Below, piece after piece: positions 1 through 7,815 of a stretch of DNA of 26,263 bases (the stretch's first letter is position 1; each line of letters opens with the position of its first letter). A program made the position numbers and the translations under genes. The stretch spans positions 1 through 26,263 of IMG/VR virus record IMGVR_UViG_3300043464_000286. One strand, 5' to 3'. Below the pieces are notes generated by a model. It had not been told where the DNA came from. It worked only from the letters and a program-made list of their open reading frames with translations, and did not search any database. This DNA comes from a virus.

Positions 1-2
1 CA

Positions 3-1208
3 TTAGCCCCAGAGGCGGACAGCCATCTGCGGACGGATCACCGAGTAGCCATACAGCACGTCGATACGGCACGGCATACGGTCGTTGTTGATGTCGTACT
101 GACGAACAACGCGCATGGAGACACCGTTGTGGACCTGACGCGAAGCCATGTCAACGCCCTGCGGGAGCAGGAGGTCAGCCGTGGCAAACGCAATCGCGTC
201 GCGGTGGTACACGAGGTTCTGCGGGTACTGGCTCGAAGCGCCACCCAAGAACGTCACAGCAGCACCAGACTGCGGGAACGAGTTAACCGTAGCAAGCGCG
301 TTGCCAGAGGTGTAGATCGCCGGAGCAATCTTCACGTTGGTGAACGCGCTGGCAGCAGCAGTGATGTCCTCAGTGACCACGAACTGCTGGAGCGAGCCAG
401 TCGATTCGCGGGTCTGCGGGTTGACAGCGAACACGTTAGCAATCGTGAACACGTCGCCCTTCTTCAGGGTGTTGCCCGTCGTTCCGTTGAGCGTAATGGT
501 CGCCTGACCCTGCGTAGAAACCGTACCGTTCACCGTGATGGTGCCCGTGCGGCTGCCGGTCGTGAACTGCTTGATCGACTGCGACATAGCAAGTTCGTCG
601 TAACCAAGGATGCCTTCGCCCATCAAGCCGCTCTTGAACTGCTTGCTAATCGTGGACACCGGGTTGAACAAGCCCTTCATGCCTTCCACAAGCGCGGCGT
701 TAGCAGCCGGGTTCACGGTGGCGTAGCGGGGCGACATGCCAGCAGCGGCTTCGTTCAACTTCTGCTGCGCCTGCAACAGAACGAGCGAGGTGCCCGGAGT
801 CGTGCCCGGAGTACCAACCGACTGATAGATGTTGTTGAACGAGTTGGCAACGTCAGCGTCGATGCTGGCGGCCAACTGGCTGATACGCGGCTTCAGCACG
901 CGCTCGGCAAAGTCGTCCAACTGCATCGTCATTTCGGCGGTCGTGAAGTTGACGCCGATGTGCTTCTGCGAGGCAACCGTCAAGGTTGTGAACTGTTCGT
1001 TGTCGTCCTGAACTTGCAGGGCGGCACCGTCCGTCACAAGGGCGCGGTCCGGCAGACGGATACGCAGCGTGGTGCCGATCTTGGCGCCTTCGACAGCGTA
1101 CGAGTCGTCGTACTGGCGGTTAACGTTACGGGTGATTACAAGGTTGTTCTCAAGAATTTCGAGAGCCTTTCTCGTAATCATGTCAATAGTAAGAAGTGTA
1201 TTAGCCAC
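3..1208 (-). CDS. Major capsid (coat) protein, P22 gp5-like
   Basis: This is the shell protein of the head, 401 aa, resembling the P22 coat family. The N-terminal part (residues 1-215) has the usual family features: an MANTLLTIDMITRKAL-type start, a VGVNFTT-like strand and a long helix around residues 97-128. Residues about 218-330 are Thr/Gly/Ser-rich and beta-predicted. They sit where P22 coat carries its inserted I-domain. The C-terminus returns to a conserved fold (YHRDAIAFATADL near 334, then DVLYGYSVIRPQMAVRLWG). The start is GTG at 1208, with GGAG nine bases upstream, and the stop is at the extreme left edge, so the gene is complete. It follows the scaffold-like gene directly, the normal scaffold-coat order. 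The family call is from recognised motifs and not from a search. Confidence 0.93.
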   Translation of the reverse strand: MANTLLTIDMITRKALEILENNLVITRNVNRQYDDSYAVEGAKIGTTLRIRLPDRALVTDGAALQVQDDNEQFTTLTVASQKHIGVNFTTAEMTMQLDDFAERVLKPRISQLAASIDADVANSFNNIYQSVGTPGTTPGTSLVLLQAQQKLNEAAAGMSPRYATVNPAANAALVEGMKGLFNPVSTISKQFKSGLMGEGILGYDELAMSQSIKQFTTGSRTGTITVNGTVSTQGQATITLNGTTGNTLKKGDVFTIANVFAVNPQTRESTGSLQQFVVTEDITAAASAFTNVKIAPAIYTSGNALATVNSFPQSGAAVTFLGGASSQYPQNLVYHRDAIAFATADLLLPQGVDMASRQVHNGVSMRVVRQYDINNDRMPCRIDVLYGYSVIRPQMAVRLWG

Positions 1209-1229
1209 GAAAGTGTCTCCAAAAAGATG

Positions 1230-2012
1230 TTAGCGGTTACGCGCTTCCCACTGCTTAATCTGTCGCTGACGCTCGCGCTCGATCCACTCTGACGCACTCA
1301 TGGCCGCAATGGACCGTGGGTCTGTCGTATCGTAGACCGGAGCGCCAGTGCCTTTTGCCGTGACAGGCTTAATAGGCGGGGGCGCACTGGTAGTCTTTTT
1401 AACCGGGGCAGGACTGTCGGCCATTTTGGCCTCAATCTTCCCGATTTCCTTAGCCTGAAGGAATTGCGGTAAGCGGGAAATGCGTTCGGCTTCCTTCGGA
1501 TTAGACCCCAGAAAGTAGGCTATATCTGGCCCCAAATCTGACGCCTGAATCGTCTGTGCCATCACGGTTGTGATCGGCAGTGCGTTGTTGTACGCGACTT
1601 GCTCGAAGTCATCGTACTTGTCACGCGCCGCTTCTTCACGCTCGTGATACGCCTCTAAGAGAGCCATCTGCTCCCGCTCTGCTTCGCGTCGGGCGAGGAG
1701 TTCCGTTGCTTTGCGTTCGGCCAGAGCCTCGGCATAAGCCTCGGGGTCTTCGTCTCTGCTAGGCAGTGCGGCTGGCTCAACCGGGGTCGATTGCGCCTTT
1801 AGCACCTGCTCTCTTTCCCAACTCTTACGCGCTTTCCTTAGTCTTTTATCAATGACTTTATCCAAATCATCTTGTGTAAAGAGTTTTGGCTCAGTCTTCT
1901 CCGGCTCCGCTACCTCGGGGGTAGCATCTACGGTTTCCGGGGCTGCCGTAGCCTCGGGTTCCGACACGGCCTCTGCCGCTACAACTTCAGGGACTTGATT
2001 TTCGTCCGACAT
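1230..2012 (-). CDS. Scaffolding protein (putative)
   Basis: This 260-aa protein is very rich in Glu, Ala and charged residues. Its N-terminus is acidic and Pro/Glu/Ala-rich (residues 1-42). The block LFTQDDLDKVIDKRLRKAR at about 43-61 is typical of phage scaffold-like proteins. A long helical, coiled-coil-prone region follows at about 85-135. The C-terminus is basic (ERQRQIKQWEARNR), as expected for a scaffold tail that docks on coat. It lies 21 bases upstream of the coat gene. AAGGA sits six bases before the ATG. Scaffold function is inferred from composition, motif and position, since scaffolds diverge quickly. Confidence 0.78.
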   Translation of the reverse strand: MSDENQVPEVVAAEAVSEPEATAAPETVDATPEVAEPEKTEPKLFTQDDLDKVIDKRLRKARKSWEREQVLKAQSTPVEPAALPSRDEDPEAYAEALAERKATELLARREAEREQMALLEAYHEREEAARDKYDDFEQVAYNNALPITTVMAQTIQASDLGPDIAYFLGSNPKEAERISRLPQFLQAKEIGKIEAKMADSPAPVKKTTSAPPPIKPVTAKGTGAPVYDTTDPRSIAAMSASEWIERERQRQIKQWEARNR

Positions 2013-2069
2013 AAACTTCCTTACGGAAACCTGGTGAACCGCACCAGTACGGTCAAACTTTAACTTACA

Positions 2070-2087
2070 AGTTGCGTCAGCGCAACA
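2070..2087. repeat. 18-bp dyad, GTTGC-N6-GCAAC, like the control-region repeats
   Basis: AGTTGCGTCAGCGCAACA lies between the tailspike stop (2088-2090) and the scaffold gene. It has the same half-sites and spacing as the dyads at 13713-13798. As RNA it would fold into a perfect 6-bp hairpin (GTTGCG/CGCAAC) with a 4-base loop. It could be a protein-binding site or a processing/attenuation hairpin; no T-run follows on the minus strand. Confidence 0.6.
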
Positions 2088-3494
2088 TTAAGCCGTAGTG
2101 CTATCGGTAATTAGACCAGTGCTTGCGAGCGCCGTCAGCAAAGATGCGAGGGCTGCGTTACCGCCACGGGAGCCAGTAATCGTCTGTTTAGTCTGCGGCG
2201 AGGTGCCGTAGAAACCAATAGCCGCTGGGCCAAGGCTCAAGTTTTTGACGTTTTGACACCAAAACTGCTGTTGGCCGGTGCCGAACAAGAAGTTTACAAA
2301 GTCTTCCGGGCTACCAGCGGTTAGTGCAGCGGCAGAACCTTGAACGAACCGTTCCGTTCCGCAAATCACATCGGCGCGAGCATTGGTCTCGTTAATGTCG
2401 TTATACGCGTTACCGACCACGTTCCAGTGGTGGTAATACGTGCTGTTATCAATCAAGTCGTAGAAGATGCAATTCTTGACGATGCTGCGTCCGGCGCCGA
2501 CCACAATCGTGTCTGTTACAGAACCGGCAAAGCAGTTGGAAATCTCGCTCATAGCGATAGCGCCAACTGTGATCGGGTTGAAGTTGCCCGCAAGCGTGGT
2601 GTCCATTATTGACAGGTGCAGGCCGCCGACAGCGCCGGTCTTGATGCCGTTGCCAAAGTTGCCCTCAAACCATGCGTTCTTGATGGACGCGACGGCGTAA
2701 CCGACTTCATCGTCCATCGTCACGTCGTAGTAGATACCGCCCGTGCCAGTGTCGCCCGAAGTGCCGTTAAAACTAATGTCGGTTCCGACAACATGCACGC
2801 CACCGGCTTGTTTGATGTACAAGCCCCACTGGCTGTTACCGCTAAACTGACCGCCGTAGAACGTCACCAAGTTGCTGTAGACGTTATCGGCAGACTTTTC
2901 GCAATAATAGCCGAACAGGTTTGCTTGAAACGTGCAGTCGTACACGTCAAACACCAAGCCGCCACGGCAATACAAACCGTAGTTGCAGTTTTCAATAAAG
3001 ACGTTACGCAACACCCAGCGCCCATAGTTGGTCGCTCGAAGGCCGTTGACGTTGCCGACGCTGTTGCCGTCAATCTCAAGGTCAGAGATTTCGCTGTACG
3101 GCTCCAACATGGACGCGATGCCTGAGAAGTCCAGCACAGGCGTGGCGTCAGAGCCAAACTTGCGAAGGACAGTGGATCGCTTGCCGCTGCCCTTAATGTT
3201 GACCGTAATCGGGTTTGTCCAGTTGCGGACAATCGAGGTCACGCGGTAAGTGCCAGGCGGAAAGTACACCGTACCGCCACCCGCACCGTACACGTAGTCA
3301 ATAGCAGCCTGAATAGCCGCCGTGTCGTTGGTCGTACCGTCGCCGGTTGCGCCATACGCCTTAACTGACACCATCTCGCCCAACTGGGCAATGGTTGCCT
3401 TCTTGGTTACGCCGCCATCAACGATGGGCACCACAGCGCCATCGGATACCGGGTTAGTTGCAGCGGGTAATTGGGAAATCTTAATGGTGGACAT
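2088..3494 (-). CDS. Tailspike with pectate-lyase-like beta-helix
   Basis: This 468-aa adhesin probably binds or cuts host surface polysaccharide. Residues 1-42 form a short anchor-like module (KISQLPAATNPVSDGAVVPIVDGG) also seen at the start of the fibre gene at 4246-6018. From about residue 43, VKAYGATGDGTTNDTAAIQ followed by GGGTVYFPPGTYRV is the classic opening of the pectate-lyase-3/GH28-like beta-helix of phage tailspikes. Repeated Asn/Gly-rich rungs follow to about residue 370. The C-terminal 90 residues are a separate, likely trimerising or receptor domain. The ATG has GGAG six bases upstream. The enzymatic activity and substrate cannot be told from sequence. Confidence 0.88.
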   Translation of the reverse strand: MSTIKISQLPAATNPVSDGAVVPIVDGGVTKKATIAQLGEMVSVKAYGATGDGTTNDTAAIQAAIDYVYGAGGGTVYFPPGTYRVTSIVRNWTNPITVNIKGSGKRSTVLRKFGSDATPVLDFSGIASMLEPYSEISDLEIDGNSVGNVNGLRATNYGRWVLRNVFIENCNYGLYCRGGLVFDVYDCTFQANLFGYYCEKSADNVYSNLVTFYGGQFSGNSQWGLYIKQAGGVHVVGTDISFNGTSGDTGTGGIYYDVTMDDEVGYAVASIKNAWFEGNFGNGIKTGAVGGLHLSIMDTTLAGNFNPITVGAIAMSEISNCFAGSVTDTIVVGAGRSIVKNCIFYDLIDNSTYYHHWNVVGNAYNDINETNARADVICGTERFVQGSAAALTAGSPEDFVNFLFGTGQQQFWCQNVKNLSLGPAAIGFYGTSPQTKQTITGSRGGNAALASLLTALASTGLITDSTTA

Positions 3495-3497
3495 GTT

Positions 3498-3788
3498 TTA
3501 CTCCGCCCAAGGCAGTGCAACAGGTACAGATTCGTCTTTTGGCGGCTGAACGGAATTGGCCAATTCAGCCGCTTTTTGTTCCCACGCTTTCTTGTGCGTC
3601 AGGTTCCACACCCAGTTCAGCACAATCTCTTCGGTGAGATTAGCCAGCGGGATGAAATCACCGCTCGGTCGAGTCAGGCGGGTGGTTTGGCGCAGCGGGC
3701 CAAGGCTCCACTCGACGAAAGCCACGACGTTCTCATGTTCGTCTACTTTGGGCAGAACCCGCAGACCTTCGACCTTCCAGTTAGCCAT
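3498..3788 (-). CDS. Small fibre-associated protein, paralogue 1
   Basis: This 96-aa protein starts MANWKVEGLRVLPK and ends in a Pro-rich tail (PPKDESVPVALPWAE). It is a diverged paralogue of the 104-aa product of 3931-4245: both share the MA(N/T)WK(V/I)E opening, a central VEWS/AAWR strand, an LTE-(x)3-L-x-WVW motif and an LPW(A/S)E end. The family resembles small phage proteins of the DUF7936 type (recalled, not checked). Its ATG overlaps the stop of the 48-aa gene upstream (TAATG). Lying between two receptor-binding genes, it may be a fibre chaperone, connector or minor tail component; that role is inference. Confidence 0.8.
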   Translation of the reverse strand: MANWKVEGLRVLPKVDEHENVVAFVEWSLGPLRQTTRLTRPSGDFIPLANLTEEIVLNWVWNLTHKKAWEQKAAELANSVQPPKDESVPVALPWAE

Positions 3789-3934
3789 TATTCTTCCTCA
3801 GACTGTTTAGCCTGTGCTTCGGCTTGCTCTTTAACTTTTAACAACAACGGCCATGCGCCGCTGCTCGTTGGGAGTTGCCCCAGCACTTGCAGGATGGCGT
3901 TCACTTCCTCAACGGATAGTTCCAACTTAATCAT
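3788..3934 (-). CDS. 48-aa phage protein between fibre-associated paralogues
   Basis: This tiny gene reads MIKLELSVEEVNAILQVLGQ, then LPTSSGAWPLLLKVKEQAEA and an Lys/Glu-rich tail. Its start overlaps the upstream stop as ATGA at 3931-3934 and its stop overlaps the next start as TAATG at 3786-3790, so translation is coupled on both sides. The pattern LS-x-(E/D)EVN-x-ILQ-x-LGQLP...G.WPL is one I recognise as recurring in small proteins beside tail-fibre genes of aquatic phages. It is two predicted helices with a turn. The function is unknown. Confidence 0.8.
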   Translation of the reverse strand: MIKLELSVEEVNAILQVLGQLPTSSGAWPLLLKVKEQAEAQAKQSEEE

Positions 3935-4245
3935 TCTGCGCTCCACGGCAGCGGCTTGGCGACGGTCGGCGGGTTGACGAGCATATCCAACTCACGCGCT
4001 ACGTTCGCCTCAACCTCGGCCTTATCCACGCCGTTCGCCCACACCCAACCCAGCACATCGGCTTCGGTTAGGTCGGGATACGCCACGAAGTCATCGCCCG
4101 GTGAGGCAAATCCCATGCTGCCGTAGTTGGATGCCGTCTTATCGCCATCGCTGGCAGAACAACGCCATGCGGCAGTCACCACAACGTCGGTGTGAGAGCC
4201 GTCTTGCGGCTTGACGATCATGCTTTCAATTTTCCAAGTAGCCAT
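3931..4245 (-). CDS. Small fibre-associated protein, paralogue 2
   Basis: This 104-aa protein (MATWKIESMIVKPQDGSHTD...) is a paralogue of the product of 3498-3788, with the same start, central WR/WS strand, DLTEADVLGWVW motif and LPWSAE end. It has a Ser/Gly/Asp-rich middle. It begins directly after the stop of the S74 fibre gene and ends in an ATGA overlap with the 48-aa gene. Its position next to a receptor-binding fibre suggests an accessory role in fibre assembly; this is inference. It belongs to the same family as its paralogue, possibly DUF7936-like. Confidence 0.82.
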   Translation of the reverse strand: MATWKIESMIVKPQDGSHTDVVVTAAWRCSASDGDKTASNYGSMGFASPGDDFVAYPDLTEADVLGWVWANGVDKAEVEANVARELDMLVNPPTVAKPLPWSAE

Positions 4246-6018
4246 TTATTTAGCCTCCAGTTCAGCGACACGCGCTGTCAGTTCTTGAATTGCTTTGACC
4301 AAAATCGGGATCAATGACTGATACGCGACGTTAAGGTGATTCGGGCCAGCCTGCACGATGCCGTCAACGTAGTCTTTGCCAGTCAATACCGCTTGCAGTT
4401 CTTGCGCGATAAAGCCGGTCTGTACATTTTGATCCTTGGAATAATCCGGCTTGTATTTGAAAGTCACGGGGCGAAGTTGTGACACTACGTTTAGACCATC
4501 GTTCAACGTCGTAATGTTGTCCTTCAGTCTCGCATCTGATCCGTTGACGTAAGCGCCAGCACCCCATACGCCTGTGCCGTTACATTGGAGATTGTAAGGG
4601 CCGTTGTCGGTTGTTGCGGCAATAAGTACTTCACCAGAAGTTCTGTTGAACGTAATGGTGTGAACGTCAGTTGTGCTATTAACGCGGCGATATAGATCAA
4701 GGTTTCCGTTTGTTGCGTTGTTGTACCAAAGCCATCCGTAAGTTGCTGAAGAAATTGTGTCGTTGTTTAAAGAAGCAAAAAACGGAACAGTGTCGCTGTT
4801 ACCTTCATTGATATGCGTAAAGGAAGCATTTCCGATAACAATTTTTGAACTAGGCGCAGCAGTGCTGTTAATTGCCAAATTCCCAGCAAAATAATTTGCC
4901 GCCGTCCCCGCTGCATAGAAGTTCCAGCGGTTAGAGCCAGAGGCGATGTTGCTGTAGAAGCCGTAGTTGTTGGTGGCAGATGTCATTGCATCTGCATAAA
5001 ACCCATAACTATTGGTAAGAGAAGCGCCAGAGCCTAATGCGACGTTAGCCGCTAAATAGTGAAAAACATTTGTTGTTGCTGTGGATGCGGCGATTGACGG
5101 CCCCGTGCGAAAAACGTAAGCACTACCCGTAATGGCGCTAGGGACTTCTAATACCGGATATATGCCGTTTGAATTTGCATTGCCACCTAAGACAGGGAAA
5201 CTACCTAACAATTCAAGTTTTCTATTTGCAGTTGGCGTCCCGCCGATCCCGACGTTGCCGGTGGAAGAAATACGCATTTTTTCCGTTGGAGAAGCCGACG
5301 CAGCGCCAGTTGACGTATAGAAACCTAGAGCAGCGCCATAACTTCCGCTGTCGTCAATTTCAAGGATGCCGCTACCCCAATAACCAGCGGTATGCTCCGA
5401 CATGGAAAATCCAATACCAGAATGGTAAGTGCCACCACCGCCCCAACCTTTGAGCACCAACTGTGGCGCTTGGCGCAACGACGGCGCAGCAGAGCCGCTA
5501 CCTTGGTTTACTTCTTCTTTGAAATTAGGCGAAGCCGTCCCAATACCGACGTTGCCCGACGTATCTATCCTGACCCTCTCGCTGCCGCTGGTGTAAAAGG
5601 TCATCGGAAGGTAGGTAGACCCACCATCAGAAATATTAGCCCGCAGACTTGATTCGGTTGCAGTTACTAATAAATTCAAACCAGAAGCAGCAGAAATAGA
5701 AGAATTGCTCCAAACATTGACGTTTGCTGTCGTTCCGGTTCCATTTGGAATTACGCCAAGCCCAGTTGTTCCATTTGTCGTACTGGTTTGAAACAGTAAC
5801 CGACTAGCAATTGTCGCATTGCTAAAGTCGCCCGTAATGCGCTGGGCGGTGCTGGAGAACGTGAGGTTGCCGGACGTAATCGTCGTCGCAGGCATCGAGG
5901 CTGCGATGTTCGTCAGCGTCAGTTTGTAGTTAGCGCCGGATCGAGCAACAACGTACTCGTCGCCAGCCTGTGCCGGGGCGCCAGACGCTAATTGGGAAAT
6001 CTTTTTGTCAACAGCCAT
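4246..6018 (-). CDS. Tail fibre with C-terminal S74 intramolecular chaperone
   Basis: From the ATG at 6018 this is a 590-aa receptor-binding fibre. The N-terminus carries the KISQLASGAPAQAGDEYVV module shared with the tailspike at 2088. A long Ser/Thr/Gly/Asn-rich shaft follows, with repeats such as S-(T/S)-G-N-V-G-I-G near residues 160 and 260. The last ~100 residues are a peptidase S74 auto-cleaving chaperone. NGSDARLKDNI carries the Ser-Lys dyad (S494, K499, spaced as in endosialidases), followed by QTGFIAQEL, a conserved tail and a coiled-coil end. The chaperone should trimerise the fibre and then cleave itself off just before the dyad serine. A start nine codons further upstream is possible, but GGAG six bases before 6018 favours this one. 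Confidence 0.92.
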   Translation of the reverse strand: MAVDKKISQLASGAPAQAGDEYVVARSGANYKLTLTNIAASMPATTITSGNLTFSSTAQRITGDFSNATIASRLLFQTSTTNGTTGLGVIPNGTGTTANVNVWSNSSISAASGLNLLVTATESSLRANISDGGSTYLPMTFYTSGSERVRIDTSGNVGIGTASPNFKEEVNQGSGSAAPSLRQAPQLVLKGWGGGGTYHSGIGFSMSEHTAGYWGSGILEIDDSGSYGAALGFYTSTGAASASPTEKMRISSTGNVGIGGTPTANRKLELLGSFPVLGGNANSNGIYPVLEVPSAITGSAYVFRTGPSIAASTATTNVFHYLAANVALGSGASLTNSYGFYADAMTSATNNYGFYSNIASGSNRWNFYAAGTAANYFAGNLAINSTAAPSSKIVIGNASFTHINEGNSDTVPFFASLNNDTISSATYGWLWYNNATNGNLDLYRRVNSTTDVHTITFNRTSGEVLIAATTDNGPYNLQCNGTGVWGAGAYVNGSDARLKDNITTLNDGLNVVSQLRPVTFKYKPDYSKDQNVQTGFIAQELQAVLTGKDYVDGIVQAGPNHLNVAYQSLIPILVKAIQELTARVAELEAK

Positions 6019-6081
6019 ATCAGTCTCCGCTAAATGGTGCGGCAAGCCTTGAAAACTTGCCAGAAGTATGCGTTATCCGCC

Positions 6082-6576
6082 CTACCCGTTCAATGGCCCT
6101 ATGCCGAACATGCCGATGTTGTAGTAAATCTTGATCTGCGAGCCTTCACCGCCGCTAATCTCGGCGTCGTAAAAGACCTGAGAATTCACTAACAACGGCG
6201 GCAATATGGCGTTACTGCTGGCAACAACAGGGCCGTAAAACACCTGTGTGTTGGTTAGCAACTCAGGGGCTATTGTAACCGCCCCTCGCAGTACGCTCGC
6301 CGCGTAAAACGTCTGCTCGTTGGTATACAGACCCGGTGCAAGCGTGTTACTAAACGTCGCTGTCGGGCCGTAAAACGTCTGGTCGTTGGTGTAAAACGGC
6401 GCCGCAAGGTTATACACAGACCGTGCCGTTAGGGCATAAAAGGTCTGGGTATTGGTATACAGTTCCGGTTCTAGGGTGTCGCCCGTTGAGGCCTCGCCTA
6501 GCAGCAATCCTCCGTCTTCTAGGAGGATATTCCCGCCGTCTTCTAGGACAAGCGGGTCAGTCGCGGGCATCGGCAC
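6082..6576 (-). CDS. Repeat protein with five TN-x-Q-x-FY units
   Basis: This 164-aa protein contains five tandem units of about 22-25 residues, each around (L/I)xPxLxTNxQxFY: PELYTNTQTFY, APFYTNDQTFY, PGLYTNEQTFY, PELLTNTQVFY and PPLLVNSQVFY. The repeats are ordered and diverged, suggesting old internal duplication. The N-terminus has two EDGG units (LEDGGNILLEDGGLLLGE). The likely start is GTG at 6576, with an AGG-containing Shine-Dalgarno about seven bases upstream; ATG at 6570 is an alternative. It sits among virion genes. The TN-x-Q-x-FY motif is familiar from unnamed phage structural proteins. It may be a capsid fibre or decoration protein; the role is not known. Confidence 0.8.
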   Translation of the reverse strand: MPMPATDPLVLEDGGNILLEDGGLLLGEASTGDTLEPELYTNTQTFYALTARSVYNLAAPFYTNDQTFYGPTATFSNTLAPGLYTNEQTFYAASVLRGAVTIAPELLTNTQVFYGPVVASSNAILPPLLVNSQVFYDAEISGGEGSQIKIYYNIGMFGIGPLNG

Positions 6577-6591
6577 GACTGCGCCTGCCCG

Positions 6592-6999
6592 TTACAGTTG
6601 AAAGATGCCGGAGGCGTTCCAGGTAATTACAATGTCGCCGCCGTTAGGCGTGACCGGCAATCCCGTAACGCCCGTGTCGATATAGGCTACAAGGCGGGAA
6701 GTGGCCGCACTGCCCGTATCAATGTAGATCAGCAGCGCCTCGATGCTGTTGCCCGTCACCGCCGAATAGGTCACATCGTCGCCATCAAACAGGCCGTTAG
6801 TAACGGTTGTGTTGTTGATGGTCTGCGGCGTCCCAATGACGGCAGTACCCGATACCGAACTGTAGAACTCGTCCGCAGCGTTATAGGTGTAATTGCCGGT
6901 ATCAATCAGGGCAACCTTGACCGTGCCATCGTTCAGATCGACGTTGGCAGAGGCGTCAAGGAGCGCCTGCTTGTACTTAGGATAGACCGCATTAGCCAT
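6592..6999 (-). CDS. Phage structural protein, beta-rich (135 aa)
   Basis: The protein opens MANAVYPKYKQALLDASANV, followed by TVKVALIDTGNYTYN, DTGSAATSRLVAYIDTG and LPVTPNGGDIVITWN. I recognise this pattern (K.ALL...D.....VKVALIDT..Y, then YIDT..GLPVTPNGGDI.I.W) from a widespread family of small uncharacterised virion proteins in podo-, sipho- and myoviruses. It is predicted all-beta apart from the first helix. It is encoded next to the TN-repeat protein and a coiled-coil protein. The exact virion position is unknown. Start ATG, four bases from the next gene upstream. Confidence 0.85.
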   Translation of the reverse strand: MANAVYPKYKQALLDASANVDLNDGTVKVALIDTGNYTYNAADEFYSSVSGTAVIGTPQTINNTTVTNGLFDGDDVTYSAVTGNSIEALLIYIDTGSAATSRLVAYIDTGVTGLPVTPNGGDIVITWNASGIFQL

Positions 7000-7003
7000 G
7001 CTT

Positions 7004-7501
7004 TTAGACCTTCAATGCAGCAAGTTTGGCGTTAAAGGCAGCCTTGTCGGCTTCCAACGCCTTACGCTCGGCAGCCACCTTAGCCTTGTCAGCCTCAACG
7101 GCGTTCTGAGCGTCAGCCAGCGCAGCGTTAGCCGCAGCCGAACTCTTCGCAAAAGCCACCTTCTCGGCCTCAAAGCCAGCCGATTCGCGGGCCAGCGCCG
7201 ACACATCAGCCGATAACTTAGCCTGAGCCGATTTCAGCGCCTCTTCGCGCTTGGCAACATCAGCACTCAACGCCAGCACAGCGGCCTCAGAAGCCTTCGC
7301 AGACGCCGCAGTGGCCTCTGCCGCAGCCTTGATATTCTCGGCATCGGCCAGCGTCTTGACCTTGGCGTCGTGGGCAGCGACCTGATCTAGCAGACCGCGC
7401 AGTTCCTTGATGCGGCTGTCAAACGCGCCAGTCAGGGCGGCATTGACGGCAGCCACATCCAAAAGGGCCAGATTGTCTACAGTTTGGGATGAAACAAACA
7501 T
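7004..7501 (-). CDS. Alanine-rich coiled-coil protein
   Basis: This 165-aa protein is almost entirely predicted coiled coil from residue 30 to the end. It is very rich in Ala, Lys, Glu and Asp, with heptad-like repeats (for example EEALKSAQAKLSADVSAL and EADKAKVAAERKALEADKA). Two near-identical short stretches, AAERKALEADKAA and EAEKVAFAKSSAA, suggest internal duplication. Only residues 1-30 lack this bias. It lies between two small structural genes. It may be a head or tail accessory rod, or an assembly factor. No enzymatic motif is visible. Confidence 0.82.
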   Translation of the reverse strand: MFVSSQTVDNLALLDVAAVNAALTGAFDSRIKELRGLLDQVAAHDAKVKTLADAENIKAAAEATAASAKASEAAVLALSADVAKREEALKSAQAKLSADVSALARESAGFEAEKVAFAKSSAAANAALADAQNAVEADKAKVAAERKALEADKAAFNAKLAALKV

Positions 7502-7504
7502 GGG

Positions 7505-7804
7505 TTAATCCGCCATCGCAATGCAGTAAAGGTTGCCGCCCGCCGCGTCTTGAATGGCCGATACGGTGATCGGCGCACCAGTCGTGTTGTCGGTGGGGAT
7601 GATGATGGGAGCGTTAGCCGGAAGCGGCAGATCTGCCGTCGTCGCGGTTGCGCCCACACGAACGTAAGCCGCCGTGCTGCACCACAGCAGAACGGACGAC
7701 GTAGACGGCGGAACGGTCGTCGAGCCTGCCGTGCCGGTGTATGCAGTCTTCGTGGCCGACCCGTAGATCGGGCGACGAATGACTAAGCCAAGTGATGCAG
7801 CCAT
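7505..7804 (-). CDS. Small virion-like beta protein (99 aa)
   Basis: The protein begins MAASLGLVIRRPIYGSATK and is Thr/Ala/Ser/Pro-rich throughout, with a SSVLLWCSTAAYVRVG strand near residue 40, PLPANAPIIIPTDN near 62 and an end in GNLYCIAMAD. The pattern of a short domain with (V/L)-x-(C/L)-S-T-x-A-x-V-x-x-G followed by P.P......P resembles small phage decoration or structural proteins. I cannot name the family. It sits between the coiled-coil gene and the Dps-like gene in the late operon, which supports a virion role. ATG start; no membrane segment. Confidence 0.78.
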   Translation of the reverse strand: MAASLGLVIRRPIYGSATKTAYTGTAGSTTVPPSTSSVLLWCSTAAYVRVGATATTADLPLPANAPIIIPTDNTTGAPITVSAIQDAAGGNLYCIAMAD

Positions 7805-7815
7805 TTGAGATTACC

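Noticed and set aside
129-1292. A 387-codon plus-strand ORF antisense to the coat gene
   Set aside because: It is Arg/Val/His-rich and has no motif; it mirrors the codon bias of the coat gene, whose protein is clearly conserved.
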